Shown: positions 35,273 through 45,911, numbered from the stretch's first letter. The stretch: DNA of 64,000 nucleotides from Streptomyces lydicus (GCF_001729485.1 NZ_CP017157.1:4898001-4962000), one strand, 5' to 3'. The notes: generated by a model not told the origin, from the sequence alone. Translations and numbers: made by a program.

Positions 35273-36402
35273 CGGCCGGCCTCCCCCGCGACGTCGCCGT
35301 AGCCGGTGAACCCGCTCGGGTCGTGCCGCCCGAAGCTGCCGTGCTCGAAGATCCCGTGGCCGACGCGGCCGTCGAGGGTGAAGCGGGCGGCGTGGTCGGT
35401 GACCCCGTAGGCGGCGAGGGGGTGGGCGGCCGGGTCGGAGAGGTCGTAGCTGCGCCGGTCGGTCCAGCCGCGGCCGCGCCAGGTGCCGTGCTGCCAGTCG
35501 TCGGCGGGAGGGTAGCCGGCGCCCACCGCCAGGGGCGAGGAGGTGAGGATCTCGGCGGTGAGGTCGAGGGGCCGGCGGGCGGGGTCGGTGAGGTGGATGA
35601 CCGCGGCCTCGGGGTGGCGGGTGCCGGGGCGGTAGCGGATGTCGGTGTGCGGCCAGCCCAGCTGGAGGTCGTGAGTGCCGTTGCGGACCAACAGCGCCTC
35701 GTTCAGGGTGCGGTGGCCGTCGGCGTCCTCCTGGACGATGACCATCACAAAGCGGTCGTCGAAGCGGACCGGGCACCACACCCAGTGGAAGCCTTCCGGC
35801 CGCAGCTCCTCACCGGCCCGTCCGGCGTCCTCGCCGGGGATCGGCCGCACGCCCCAGCTGCGGTCGCGGGTACCGGTCCACTCCCCCGCCGTGACGATCA
35901 ACTCCGCACCCCCGGCGCGGATCCGGCCGGTGCAGGTGCCCGCCTGGACGAACCGCCGGCCGTCCAGCGTCAGCCGGTCGCCGCGGTACTGGGTGTGGTG
36001 CGGCTCCCAGGTGGCGGGGAAGGCCGCGTTCCACGTCACGTCGTACGCCAGGCCGTCCGGGTCGTCCGGGTCCGCCGCGCAGCTCAGCCGGAGGCGGGCG
36101 AGCGGCTCCTCGACGGTGATCGTGAGCGGGCCGACGGCGAGGGCCATCCGGTCGTCGGTGAGCGCGTCGGAGGCGCGTACCGCGTGCAGCCGGTCCCCGA
36201 GCCGGAGGGTGGCGTACGCGTCGATGACGCCGGTGTTGGGATAGACGCCGAGCCCGGCGATCAGCAGGGCCCGCCCCGCGTGGTCCATGACGTGGAAGAT
36301 GCACCGGTCGTAGGCGTTGCGGTCGCCGGTGGCGACGTGTCGCAGGGAGAGCGGGACCTGGTGGATCGGGTACTCGTCGAGCGCGATCGGGCGGTCGGGC
36401 AC
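35269..36402 (-). CDS. Conserved hypothetical protein paired with the phosphotransferase
   Basis: A 377-aa protein without signal peptide or membrane helix. GTG 36402 follows a strong AGGAGGAG. The sequence is beta-rich and Trp-rich, with conserved-looking blocks DRNAYDRCIFHVMDHAGRALLI, GEWTGTRDRSWGVRPIPGE and FHWVWCPVRFDDRFVMVIVQED. The layout resembles the lipocalin-like family often coded beside such phosphotransferases in mycobacteria (a DUF7064-type protein, from memory). The stop overlaps the phosphotransferase start, so the two products are probably made together. Confidence 0.75.
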   Translation of the reverse strand: MPDRPIALDEYPIHQVPLSLRHVATGDRNAYDRCIFHVMDHAGRALLIAGLGVYPNTGVIDAYATLRLGDRLHAVRASDALTDDRMALAVGPLTITVEEPLARLRLSCAADPDDPDGLAYDVTWNAAFPATWEPHHTQYRGDRLTLDGRRFVQAGTCTGRIRAGGAELIVTAGEWTGTRDRSWGVRPIPGEDAGRAGEELRPEGFHWVWCPVRFDDRFVMVIVQEDADGHRTLNEALLVRNGTHDLQLGWPHTDIRYRPGTRHPEAAVIHLTDPARRPLDLTAEILTSSPLAVGAGYPPADDWQHGTWRGRGWTDRRSYDLSDPAAHPLAAYGVTDHAARFTLDGRVGHGIFEHGSFGRHDPSGFTGYGDVAGEAGR

Positions 36403-36466
36403 GGTCTCCTCCTGGGCGCGCGGCGGCGGACCGGGGGCGGGCACAGGGCCTCCCCCGGCGAGGAGT

Positions 36467-36479
36467 TGACGGTACGTCA
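36467..36479. promoter_or_regulatory. Palindrome TGACG-GTA-CGTCA upstream of the phosphotransferase pair
   Basis: A perfect 13-bp palindrome, 65 bp before the GTG start of the pair and about 75 bp after the acyl-CoA dehydrogenase stop. It is a candidate repressor site; no regulator gene is adjacent. Confidence 0.45.
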
Positions 36480-36552
36480 GCTGGCGTGCGACAGCCAGAC
36501 CCACTTCGGTCCGGGCGGCCGGGGCGGGGAGGGTTCCCGCCCCGGCCGGCGC

Positions 36553-37725
36553 TCAGCGCGTCTCCGGGCCCGCGAGGTGGCGGGCGATGACCATCCGCTG
36601 GATCTGGTTGGTGCCCTCGACGATCTGCAGGACCTTGGCCTCGCGCATGTAGCGCTCGGCGGGGAAGTCGACGGTGTAGCCGTAGCCGCCGAGGAGCTGG
36701 ACGGCGTCGGTGGTGACCCGCATCGCGGCGTCCGTGCAGAACAGCTTGGACATCGCCGCCTCCTTGGAGAACGGCAGCCCGGCGTCCCGCAGCCGGGCGG
36801 CGGTGAGGTACAGCGCGCGGCCGGCCTCGATCTGGGTGGCCATGTCGGCGAGCATGAAGCGCAGACCCTGGAAGTCGACGATCGGCCGGCCGAACTGCTG
36901 CCGCTCGGCGGTGTAGGCGAGCGCCTGGTCCAGCGCCGCCTGGGCGACGCCGATGGCGCAGGCCGCGATGCCCAGCCGTCCGGAGTCGAGGGCGGAGAGG
37001 GCGATGGCGAAGCCCTGGCCCTCGTCTCCGATGCGCCGGGCGTCGGGGACGCGTACGCCGTCGAAGTGCAGCTGGGCCGTCGGAGAGCCCTTCATGCCCA
37101 TCTTGCGCTCGGGCGCCGCGGCGCTGAGGCCCTCCGCGTCGCCGGGCACCAGGAAGGCGGTGATGCCGTGGGCGCCGCTGCCGCCGGTGCGGGCCAGGAC
37201 GGTGTAGAAGTCGGCGACGCCGCCGTGCGTGGTCCACGCCTTGGTGCCGTCCAGGCTCCAGGCGTCGCCCTGCCGGGTGGCCCGGGTGGTCAGGGAGGCG
37301 GCGTCGGAGCCGGAGGAGGGCTCGGAGAGGCAGTAGGCGCCGAGCAGTCCGCCGCCCAGCATGTCGGGGAGGTGTTCGGCGCGCTGCTCCTTGGTGCCGA
37401 AGCCGGCGAGGGCGTGGCAGGCGAGGGTGTGCACGCTGACGCCGAGGCCGACCGTCAGCCGTGCGGCCGCGAGCTCCTCCAGGACCTGGAGGTAGACCTC
37501 GTAGGGCTGGCCTCCGCCCCCGAATTCCTCGTCATAGGGCAGGGAGAGAAGTCCGGATTCCGACAGCAGGGCGAAGGTCTCGCGGGGGAAGCGGCCGGCT
37601 TCCTCCTCCTCCGCGGCCGTGGGCCTGATCTCGCGCTCGGCGAGTTCGCGTACGAGGGTCAGCAGGTCGCGGGCTTCCTCCGTGGGCAGCCTGCGGTCCA
37701 CCGGCCGGGGGCCGTACTCGGTCAT
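36553..37725 (-). CDS. Acyl-CoA dehydrogenase
   Basis: A 390-aa FAD enzyme for alpha,beta-dehydrogenation of acyl-CoA. The signatures are AYCLSEPSSGSDAA, WTTHGGVADFYTVLAR, QQFGRPIVDFQGLRFMLADM and QLLGGYGYTVDFPAERYMREAK. The catalytic base is Glu370 in QIVEGTNQIQ. The length is standard. It sits upstream of the phosphotransferase pair on the same strand, 150 bp away. Chain-length preference cannot be read from the sequence. Confidence 0.95.
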   Translation of the reverse strand: MTEYGPRPVDRRLPTEEARDLLTLVRELAEREIRPTAAEEEEAGRFPRETFALLSESGLLSLPYDEEFGGGGQPYEVYLQVLEELAAARLTVGLGVSVHTLACHALAGFGTKEQRAEHLPDMLGGGLLGAYCLSEPSSGSDAASLTTRATRQGDAWSLDGTKAWTTHGGVADFYTVLARTGGSGAHGITAFLVPGDAEGLSAAAPERKMGMKGSPTAQLHFDGVRVPDARRIGDEGQGFAIALSALDSGRLGIAACAIGVAQAALDQALAYTAERQQFGRPIVDFQGLRFMLADMATQIEAGRALYLTAARLRDAGLPFSKEAAMSKLFCTDAAMRVTTDAVQLLGGYGYTVDFPAERYMREAKVLQIVEGTNQIQRMVIARHLAGPETR

Positions 37726-37967
37726 GGCGGCGCTCTCCTCCCTGTCGGGCGCTGCGGCGACGCACGCGCGGGGTGGGCGGCGGCGCCGGTTTCCGTGGTG
37801 CCAGGCCGATGATCGCGTTCCGGGTCGCGGATGGCGATGACCTGCGGCTGTGGCGCTAGGAGTATGCCCGATCGGAGGCCCCGCGTCACGGGTTGATCAT
37901 CATCTGCCGCGCGGATCCGGCCCGGTACCGGAAGCGGCGGTGTCCCGCTACCCCGCGTAGACGAAAT

Positions 37968-38000
37968 TGGTCCGAACCATTGACTCACTGGTCTAGTCCT
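37968..38000 (+). promoter_or_regulatory. Two direct-repeat chitinase/DasR-type sites
   Basis: TGGTCCGAACCA (37968-37979) and TGGTCTAGTCCT (37989-38000), with starts 21 bp apart. The second, with its flank ACTGGTCTAG, is close to the DasR-responsive element, and both match the 12-bp direct repeats known from Streptomyces chitinase promoters. They flank the -35 box and fill the promoter spacer, so bound repressor would block RNA polymerase. Confidence 0.82.
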
Positions 38001-38008
38001 TCTAACTT
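37980..38008 (+). promoter_or_regulatory. Chitinase promoter
   Basis: -35 TTGACT (37980-37985), a 17-nt spacer and -10 TAACTT (38003-38008), fitting a vegetative sigma factor. The second DasR-type site lies within the spacer. The chitinase start is 81 bp downstream. Confidence 0.75.
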
Positions 38009-38088
38009 CTCCTCCAACGTTCAACGCGTTCATGCCAATTCGGAACGCAGGTCAGGCTCCACCCCTCGCCCCCCTCCGAGGAGACGAC

Positions 38089-39363
38089 ATGCTCAGACCG
38101 CACCGGATGCGATCACCGCGCAGAGTGATCGCCGCCGCCACCGCGCTGTGTACGGCGGCACTGGCCGGCACCCTGCTCGCCGGACAGGCTTCCGCCCACC
38201 CGTCGCACCCCACCACCGCGGCGACGGCCGCCGCGACCTCCGCGCAGCCGGCCGCAGCGGGCAACAAGGTCGTCGGATACTTCACCAACTGGGGTGTCTA
38301 CGACCGCAATTACCACGTCAAGAACATCGAGACGTCCGGGTCGGCGGCCAAGCTGACGCACATCAACTACGCCTTCGGCAACGTTCAGGGCGGCAGGTGC
38401 GCCATCGGGGACTCCTACGCCGACTACGACAAGGCGTACACCGCCGACCAGAGCGTCGACGGCCAGGCGGACACCTGGGACAACGGCGCACTGCGCGGCA
38501 ACTTCAACCAGCTCAGGAAGCTCAAGAAGCTGCACCCGAACCTCAAGGTGATCTGGTCGTTCGGCGGCTGGACCTGGTCGGGCGGCTTCGGCGAGGCCGC
38601 CAAGAACCCGGCCGCCTTCGCCCAGTCCTGCTACGACCTGGTCGAGGACAAGCGCTGGGCCGATGTCTTCGACGGCATCGACATCGACTGGGAATACCCC
38701 AACGCCTGCGGCCTGACCTGCGACACCAGCGGCAAGGACGCCTTCACGAACGTCATGAAGGCACTTCGGGCGAAGTTCGGCCAGAACAACCTGGTGACCG
38801 CGGCGATCACCGCGGACGCCTCGGCCGGCGGCAAGATCGACGCCGCGGATTACAAGGGCGCTGCCCAGTACGTCGACTGGTACAACCCGATGACGTACGA
38901 CTACTTCGGCGCCTGGGACGCCAAGGGCCCGACGGCGCCGCACTCCCCGCTGTCGTCGTACAACGGCATCCCGAAGGCCGGCTTCAACACCACCGACACG
39001 ATCGCCAAGCTCAAGGGCCTGGGCGTGCCGGCGGACAAGCTGCTGCTGGGCATCGGTTTCTACGGCCGCGGCTGGTCGGGCGTCACCCAGGCCGCGCCGG
39101 GCGGTACGGCGACCGGCGCGGCGCCGGGCAAGTACGAGGCCGGCATCGACGACTACAAGGTGCTCAAGAGCCGCTGCCCGGCCACCGGCAAGGTGGGCGG
39201 CACCGCCTACGCCAAGTGCGGTGACCAGTGGTGGAGTTACGACACCCCGGAGACCATCGGCACGAAGATGGCCTTCAAGGACGCACAGGGCCTGGGCGGC
39301 ACGTTCTTCTGGGAGCTGAGCGGTGACACCACCAACGGCGAGCTGATCAAGGCGATCAGGTAG
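38089..39363 (+). CDS. Secreted chitinase, GH18
   Basis: A 424-aa extracellular chitinase. ATG 38089 follows GAGGAG and gives a basic N-terminus (RSPRRVIAAATALCTAALAGTLLAGQASA) with a Sec-type signal. The GH18 active site is DGIDIDWEY, with catalytic Glu202. Substrate-cleft segments such as VIWSFGGWTWSGGF, WYNPMTYDYFGAWD and LLLGIGFYGRGWSG are present. The domain ends with GTFFWELSGD. No chitin-binding domain is attached. Control by GlcNAc through DasR is expected from the promoter. Confidence 0.97.
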   Translation: MLRPHRMRSPRRVIAAATALCTAALAGTLLAGQASAHPSHPTTAATAAATSAQPAAAGNKVVGYFTNWGVYDRNYHVKNIETSGSAAKLTHINYAFGNVQGGRCAIGDSYADYDKAYTADQSVDGQADTWDNGALRGNFNQLRKLKKLHPNLKVIWSFGGWTWSGGFGEAAKNPAAFAQSCYDLVEDKRWADVFDGIDIDWEYPNACGLTCDTSGKDAFTNVMKALRAKFGQNNLVTAAITADASAGGKIDAADYKGAAQYVDWYNPMTYDYFGAWDAKGPTAPHSPLSSYNGIPKAGFNTTDTIAKLKGLGVPADKLLLGIGFYGRGWSGVTQAAPGGTATGAAPGKYEAGIDDYKVLKSRCPATGKVGGTAYAKCGDQWWSYDTPETIGTKMAFKDAQGLGGTFFWELSGDTTNGELIKAIR

Positions 39364-39379
39364 CCGCGGACGACCGGAC

Positions 39380-39415
39380 CGGGCGGGCGGGAGGTGGCGG
39401 CCTCCCGCCCGCCCG
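39380..39415. terminator. Terminator hairpin after chitinase
   Basis: Perfect 15-bp arms (39380-39394 and 39401-39415) around a 6-nt loop (TGGCGG), 17 bp after the chitinase stop. Confidence 0.9.
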
Positions 39416-39569
39416 CATGTCCGGACGGAGTCCGCCCTCCGGGGCCGGCGGGCTCGGCGCCCGGGGCGGCCCCGGCGCGCGAGGTGGCGGCCCACGCGGG
39501 GTTTACGGCACCGCCCGGTACGAGCACCATCGGCCGTACGAGGGCGGAGCCGTGACGAAGAGGTGACAC

Positions 39570-40883
39570 GTGGTCAACCCCTGGCTGGCGATGGAGACCG
39601 GTTGTGACCCGGCGGAGCGCACCCGTACGGTGCGGCGGGCGCACGCGGAATTCCTGGCCGACGGGACCGTGGCGGCGCCGGTCCGCCGGGTGGTAGCCGA
39701 CTCCTGGCGCCGCTCGGCCGAGGCCCGGGCCGCCTCGGACGGGGCCGCGCCCATCGAGCTGGACGAGGCCGCGCTGTGCGCCTACCGGGAGGCGCACCCG
39801 CTGGCCCGCGCGATGCCGGTGTTCCGGGAGCTGCTGGGCAGCTTCGCGCAGGACGGGGCGCATCTGCTGGCCGTCTGCGACCCGCAGGGGCGGCTGCTGT
39901 GGGTGGAGGGGCACCGCGGGGTGCGCCGCAGCGCGGAGGGGATGAACTTCGTCGTCGGCGCCCGCTGGGACGAGCGGCACGCCGGCACCAACGCGCCGGG
40001 TACCGCGCTCGCCGCCGACCACGCCGTACAGATCTTCGCGGCCGAGCACTACAACCGGCAGGTGCAGCGCTGGACCTGCGCCGCGGCCCCGCTGCACGAC
40101 CCGCGGACCGGCCGGCTGCTGGGCGCGGTGGACATCACCGGCGGCGACCACCTGGCGAGCCCGCACAGCCTGGCCCTGGTGCAGGCCACGGCCCGCGCCG
40201 CGGAGGCCCATCTGGCGTCCGGAACCCCGGAGCCGGGGGTGTTCCTGTCGGCGCTCGGCCGGGACGAGGCGCTGCTGGTCGTGGACGGTGAACGGCTGCG
40301 CCTCGGGCGCCGGCACAGCGAGATCATGCTGCTGCTCGCGCAGCACCCGGACGGCCTGACGGGCGATCAGCTCTCGTTGCTGCTGTACGGGGAGCGCGAC
40401 ATGCGGCCGGTCACCCTGCGGGCCGAACTGTCCCGGCTGCGCCATCTCGTCGGGGCGCTGCTGCACTCCCGCCCGTACCGCCTGAGCCGCGCCGTCGAAA
40501 CCGATCTGGGCGTGGTCGAGGGGCAGCTGGCGGCCGGGCACCCCCGCTCCGCGCTGGGCGCGTACCGCGGCCCGCTGCTGCCGCTGTCGGAGGCGCCCGG
40601 TGTGCGGCGGATGCGGGAGGCGCTGGCGGACCGGATGCGGTGCACGCTGCTGGCCACCCGCGACGCCGGCCTGCTGCGCGAGTGGTCGCGTACGCCGTGG
40701 GGCGAGGACGATCTGGAGATCTTCGAGGCCCTGGTGGACGCCCTGCCGGCCCGCTCCCCCGCCCGTACCGCCTCCGTCGCCGACGCGGACCGGCTGCGCA
40801 CCGCCTACGGCCTGTCCGGCGGCGCGACGGGCGGTCCCGCCACCACGCGCGTCGCAACGTTCGCGCAACCTCCCCGCTCATAA
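39570..40883 (+). CDS. GAF-domain transcriptional regulator of aldehyde/alcohol metabolism
   Basis: A 437-aa regulator resembling the N-terminal part of AcoR/acetoin-type activators. The GAF domain spans about 85-210 ([29 protein letters not shown], then [14 protein letters not shown] and [19 protein letters not shown]). The C-terminal part has a winged-helix-like segment ([27 protein letters not shown]). No AAA+ sigma-54 domain is present, as usual in Streptomyces. It starts with GTG and lies 67 bp before an aldehyde dehydrogenase on the same strand, its likely target. Confidence 0.85.
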   Translation: MVNPWLAMETGCDPAERTRTVRRAHAEFLADGTVAAPVRRVVADSWRRSAEARAASDGAAPIELDEAALCAYREAHPLARAMPVFRELLGSFAQDGAHLLAVCDPQGRLLWVEGHRGVRRSAEGMNFVVGARWDERHAGTNAPGTALAADHAVQIFAAEHYNRQVQRWTCAAAPLHDPRTGRLLGAVDITGGDHLASPHSLALVQATARAAEAHLASGTPEPGVFLSALGRDEALLVVDGERLRLGRRHSEIMLLLAQHPDGLTGDQLSLLLYGERDMRPVTLRAELSRLRHLVGALLHSRPYRLSRAVETDLGVVEGQLAAGHPRSALGAYRGPLLPLSEAPGVRRMREALADRMRCTLLATRDAGLLREWSRTPWGEDDLEIFEALVDALPARSPARTASVADADRLRTAYGLSGGATGGPATTRVATFAQPPRS

Positions 40884-40950
40884 CCTGCGCACAACGCCCG
40901 TCCCACGGGAGTGGCGGGCACCGCGCCGAGAGCGATTGGGAGGCCGCCCC

Positions 40951-42474
<1,524 letters not shown>

Positions 42475-42619
42475 AGGCAGGGGGAAGTCGCCCGACCGGG
42501 GTCGATCACGGGCCGCCTGCGGCTGCGAACCGGGAGTCTCCCGGCCCGCGCGGTGCCGCATGTCCGACGTCATCGGCCTCGGTAGCGATTTCGCGCCGCA
42601 CTTCGCGAGAGCACGACAT

Positions 42620-42706
42620 TCCGCTGCTGCCGCGGGCACGACGAACAAACAGATCGGTTCCGCTCTTCACATCACGGAGAATGCGGTCGAGAAGCGTGCC
42701 CGGGTG
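42620..42706 (+). pseudogene. Remnant of a LuxR-type helix-turn-helix
   Basis: Within an 86-codon ORF, about 29 codons (AAAGTTNKQIGSALHITENAVEK) match the C-terminal HTH of LuxR-family regulators, where GLTNRQIA-x-x-L-x-I-TENTVEKH is expected. The match stops abruptly after VEK, and no receiver, ATPase or other upstream domain exists. The 342-bp gap it sits in has no other gene. I read it as debris from a deleted regulator. Confidence 0.6.
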
Positions 42707-42792
42707 CGTACTCCTCAAGTCCCGTGCACGGAAAACGTGTTGGGCTTGAATGTGAGTCGTCCTCGCACGCCGCTGGATCCTCGTTTCGACAT

Positions 42793-42809
42793 ACATAGCG
42801 TTGCTATGT
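42793..42809. promoter_or_regulatory. 17-bp palindrome before the thioesterase gene
   Basis: ACATAGC-GTT-GCTATGT is a perfect palindrome ending 7 bp before the ATG at 42817. A repressor bound here would block transcription or translation start. No regulator gene is adjacent except the HTH remnant. Confidence 0.6.
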
Positions 42810-42816
42810 TGGGTCG

Positions 42817-43230
42817 ATGATGGATATCGACGCAGCTCAAGCCGTCCTCGACAACAGCCCCTTCGGACCGTGGTGGGGATTCCAGGTGGAAGCTGTCGGG
42901 AAGGGGCGGGCCAAGGTCTCGTTACGCCGGCGCCCCGAATTCTTCCGCCCCGGCGGCGTGCTCCAGGGCGGGTGCGCGATGACGCTCGCCGATGTGACCT
43001 GCTGGATCGCGATCATGTCGCTGTTCGGCGAGGACGATCCATCCGTCACCCAGCAGATGACGACAAGTTTCCTCGGTCCGGCGCGCACCGACCTGGTCTG
43101 CGAGTCGACGATCGTCCGGCCCGGCCGCTTGATCGTCTACGGCACCGCTGACACGACCGACACCGCCGGAAAGCTCGTATCCCACCACACCCTGACCTAT
43201 GTCCGCCCGCCGGAGCGGAAAGTGGCCTGA
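42817..43230 (+). CDS. PaaI-family hotdog thioesterase
   Basis: A 137-aa single-hotdog acyl-CoA thioesterase. The fold signature is FFRPGGVLQGGCAMTLADVTCWIAIMS, with the later strand FLGPARTDLVCESTIVRPGRLIVYG. Two adjacent ATGs (42817, 42820) could start it; a clear ribosome binding site is lacking because the palindromic operator occupies that region. It is convergent with a broken aromatic hydroxylase gene, which raises the idea of an aromatic-acid catabolic patch, but that link is inference. Confidence 0.85.
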   Translation: MMDIDAAQAVLDNSPFGPWWGFQVEAVGKGRAKVSLRRRPEFFRPGGVLQGGCAMTLADVTCWIAIMSLFGEDDPSVTQQMTTSFLGPARTDLVCESTIVRPGRLIVYGTADTTDTAGKLVSHHTLTYVRPPERKVA

Positions 43231-43265
43231 GAGATCCGCCCGCCGCCGGCCGTGGCGGCTGGCGT

Positions 43266-44161
43266 CTAGAGCAGTCCGCCGCTCAATTCGTCATACAGGC
43301 GGCCGGCCGTGGGAGAGTCGTTCAGGCGCTGCAGCTCCGCTCGGGTGATCTGCTTGCGGAAGGCTCCCTCGTAGGAGACGTCGCCGGCGTTGTGCATCAG
43401 ATCAGTGATCCAGATCGCGTATGCCTGGTAGTTCCAGACATGGCTCAGGCAGGTGTCGGAGTAGCTGTCGAGCAGACTCGCATCGCCTTCCCGGACCTTC
43501 GCGATGATCGCGCGGGCGAACACCTCGGTGTCGTAGAGGGCGAGGTGGATGCCCTTGGCGCTCATCGGGGGGACGAGGTGGGCCGAGTCGCCGAGCAGGT
43601 AGAGGCGGCCGTAGCTCATCGGGCTGTACACCACGGAACGCAGCGGCACGATCCGCTTGTCGACGATGCGTCCGGTGGGCACGTCGGCACCGAAGCGGGC
43701 CGCCAGCTCGCTCCAGACACGCTCGTCCGGCCACTGCGCGGCAGTGTCACCGGCCGGGCACTGGAGGTAGAGGCGGCTGGCATCCGCACCGCGGGGGAAC
43801 CGTGCGGCCAGGCCGCGGTCGTGGATCGCCATGCCGAAGGGGTCCGCCGGCACCTCGGCCATGACGCTGAGCCAGGAGTACGTGTACTCGTGGGAGTAGA
43901 GGGTGAGCGCGCCGGCGGGGACGGAGGCCCGGCTGACGCCATGGAATCCGTCGCAGCCGGCGACGAAGTCGCAGGGAACATCCGTACGCCGCGGCTGTCG
44001 ACCGTACCCGCACGCTGCCGCTTCTCGACGTACGCACGGCTGTGCTTCTCCACGATGATGCAGCTGATGCCGCTGCGCAGGAGGAAGTTGCCGAGCGTGA
44101 GCCCGGCCACTCCGGCGCCGACGATGACGACGGTGGTGGTGTTCTCCGCTGTCTCAACCAT
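43266..44161 (-). pseudogene. pobA: Broken 4-hydroxybenzoate 3-monooxygenase-like gene (pobA), internal deletion and frameshift
   Basis: The FAD-binding N-terminus (VVIVGAGVAGLTLGNFLLRSG, then KRQRAGTVDSRGVRMF) runs from 44161 to about 43990. The frame then shifts, and the rest resumes as VPCDFVAGCDGFHGVSR, continuing through FGMAIHDRGLAARFP and YLLGDSAHLVPPMSAKG to the stop at 43266. Compared with a full flavoprotein hydroxylase of about 390 aa, roughly 100 residues (about 300 bp) are missing at the junction. The product cannot be an active enzyme. An AraC-type regulator gene lies 199 bp upstream on the same strand. Confidence 0.85.
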
Positions 44162-44360
44162 GTGCGTTGCGAGCCTTTCGGCGAGAGGGACAGCCGGCCG
44201 CGCCGCAGATGCACGGCCGCCGTGCCGCACGGAGGGTGCGGCCTGGCTCACCACTGTGGGCGCGGCGGCCATCGCCACCCACCGGGATGTGGACAGGGGA
44301 TACCGGAAACCCGCCAACGTGGCAGTGGGCAACGCCGGGCGCCCGCCGGACCGACGACGG

Positions 44361-45146
44361 CTACCTGCTGTGGTTACGCAGATCGGCCTGGTAGCGGCCG
44401 GGGGTCTGGCCGACGATCTCGGTGAAGGCGTCGATGAAGCTCGACGGGTTGGACCAGCCGCACTCCATCGCCGTGTCGGTGACCGACCGGCCCTTGCTGA
44501 GCTGTGCCAGGACGTGGTGGATCCGCAGCGTGGTGCGCCAGCGGTGGAAACTCATGCCGAGTTCGGCGTGGAACAGGCGGCTCAAGGTCCGCTCGCTGGC
44601 TCCCGCGGCCCGCCCCAACTCGGCCAGGGTCGCGCTCCGGCCGGGATCGGCGTGCAGGAGCTCGGCGACCGCGCGGAGCCGGTCGTCGTGGGGCTCGGGC
44701 AGGTGCAGGGACTGTTCGGGGGTCGTGGCGAGCTCGTCGATCACCACGGCGAGCAGGCGTCGGACGGCACCGGGGCGGGCTTCCGCCCGATCGGTCAGCG
44801 CCAGCAGGGCCTCGCGCAGCAGGGGGCCCACCGCGAACACACTGGGATGTGCCACCAGTTCGTCGCACAGGTCGACCGGGACCGTGACAAGGCGGGCGTC
44901 GGTGGTGCCGTAGAAGCGGTGCGCATGCTCGAACCCCGGCGGTGTCCATGTCACGCGGTGCGCGGGAGCAACCCAGGTTCCTCGCTCGGTCGTGGTGGCG
45001 AGGGCCCCTGCGGCCGCGTACACCAGCTGGCCATCGGAGTGGGAGTGCGGCTCGAACCGGAAACCGTGCGGGATCCAGGCACCGCCGCGAAGCGCGGTCG
45101 ACGGCGGCAGAGAGGATAACGGGCCTGGCGGGAGGGTTTGGGGCAC
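44361..45146 (-). CDS. AraC-family transcriptional regulator with cupin domain
   Basis: A 261-aa regulator: an N-terminal cupin-like sensor (FEPHSHSDGQLVYAAAGALATTTERGTWVAPAHRVTWTPPG) and a C-terminal pair of AraC helix-turn-helices (ATLAELGRAAGASERTLSRLFHAELGMSFHRWRTTLRI, then SVTDTAMECGWSNPSSFIDAFTEIVGQTPGRY). The gene looks intact. It lies just upstream of the broken hydroxylase, and similar regulators control pobA genes elsewhere, so it may be an orphaned regulator. Other targets are possible. Confidence 0.9.
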   Translation of the reverse strand: MPQTLPPGPLSSLPPSTALRGGAWIPHGFRFEPHSHSDGQLVYAAAGALATTTERGTWVAPAHRVTWTPPGFEHAHRFYGTTDARLVTVPVDLCDELVAHPSVFAVGPLLREALLALTDRAEARPGAVRRLLAVVIDELATTPEQSLHLPEPHDDRLRAVAELLHADPGRSATLAELGRAAGASERTLSRLFHAELGMSFHRWRTTLRIHHVLAQLSKGRSVTDTAMECGWSNPSSFIDAFTEIVGQTPGRYQADLRNHSR

Positions 45147-45279
45147 AGGGCGTCAATTTACCGGCCGAGATGTGCGACTGGCGTCAGGCTCCCGAGCGGC
45201 TGGGGACCGGCCGGGACCCGTAGGACTTGTCCGGCCGAGCATGCGGCTACTCCGGGCCCGGGTCGTTGATGTGGGCGGC

Positions 45280-45345
45280 ATGGGGCGGGGTGATCTGAGT
45301 GATGCCGAATGGAAAGGCTGGGGCCGTTTCTGCCTACAAGCCAGA
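45280..45345 (+). pseudogene. N-terminal fragment of an IS5-family transposase
   Basis: ATG 45280 begins MGRGDLSDAEWKGWGRFCLQ, which matches the usual start of Streptomyces IS5-type transposases (GDLTDAEWERL-x-P-F-L-P). The match ends after about 20 codons. The rest of 45147-45521 has no recognisable gene. Confidence 0.6.
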
Positions 45346-45521
45346 CGGGCCCCGTGTTCATGTTTGCCGTACGGCACAGCGCCCCGCCGCGTTTATGGCG
45401 GCGGGGCACGGAATTTCGTATGCGCGAGTTACGTAGCTGTCCTTGGAGGCCCGTACAGGGGCTGGCGCAGCATGCGATTCAGGAAGGCGCGCTGCGCGCG
45501 GAGTGTGACCCTATGCGGTTG

Positions 45522-45911
45522 TCACGCCGTTGCGTTGTGCCACGACGAGGCGTGGTAATTATGGGTATCGGAGCCCGGGCGGTTCAGGTAGATTCGCACC
45601 TTGACGGACGTGCCCTCGGGTATGTTGATCGTGGAGTTTCGGCAGTCCGGGTCGTCGCCGATATTGGGAAGGACATGCTCCTTACCCCCGTACTTGAGTT
45701 CCAATACCGGGTACAGGCCGTCATTCGCCTTTTCGTCGCAGGCTTGCATGCGCTCGACGCTGCCGCTGGTATGGAAAGCCCCGGATCCCGCATCATTCGT
45801 CGTGTACACGTTCGCGTCAGTCCCGGCGAATGCCGGGGAGCCGGCGAACATGAGAGCTGCAGCGGCAACTCCGCCTGCGACGAGGGCTCGGGCCGATGTG
45901 GGCGTGCGCAT
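45522..45911 (-). CDS. Small secreted protein, unknown
   Basis: A 129-aa protein with a clear signal peptide (RALVAGGVAAAALMFAGSPAFA). ATG 45911 is chosen because GGAGG lies 5 nt before it; the ORF could begin four codons earlier. The mature part has two Cys residues (ACDEK and DPDCRN) that could form a disulphide, and it looks beta-rich (LYPVLELKYGGKEHVLPNI, then INIPEGTSVKVRIYLNRPG). I do not recognise the family. It lies among IS fragments, so it may have arrived by transfer. Confidence 0.75.
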   Translation of the reverse strand: MRTPTSARALVAGGVAAAALMFAGSPAFAGTDANVYTTNDAGSGAFHTSGSVERMQACDEKANDGLYPVLELKYGGKEHVLPNIGDDPDCRNSTINIPEGTSVKVRIYLNRPGSDTHNYHASSWHNATA

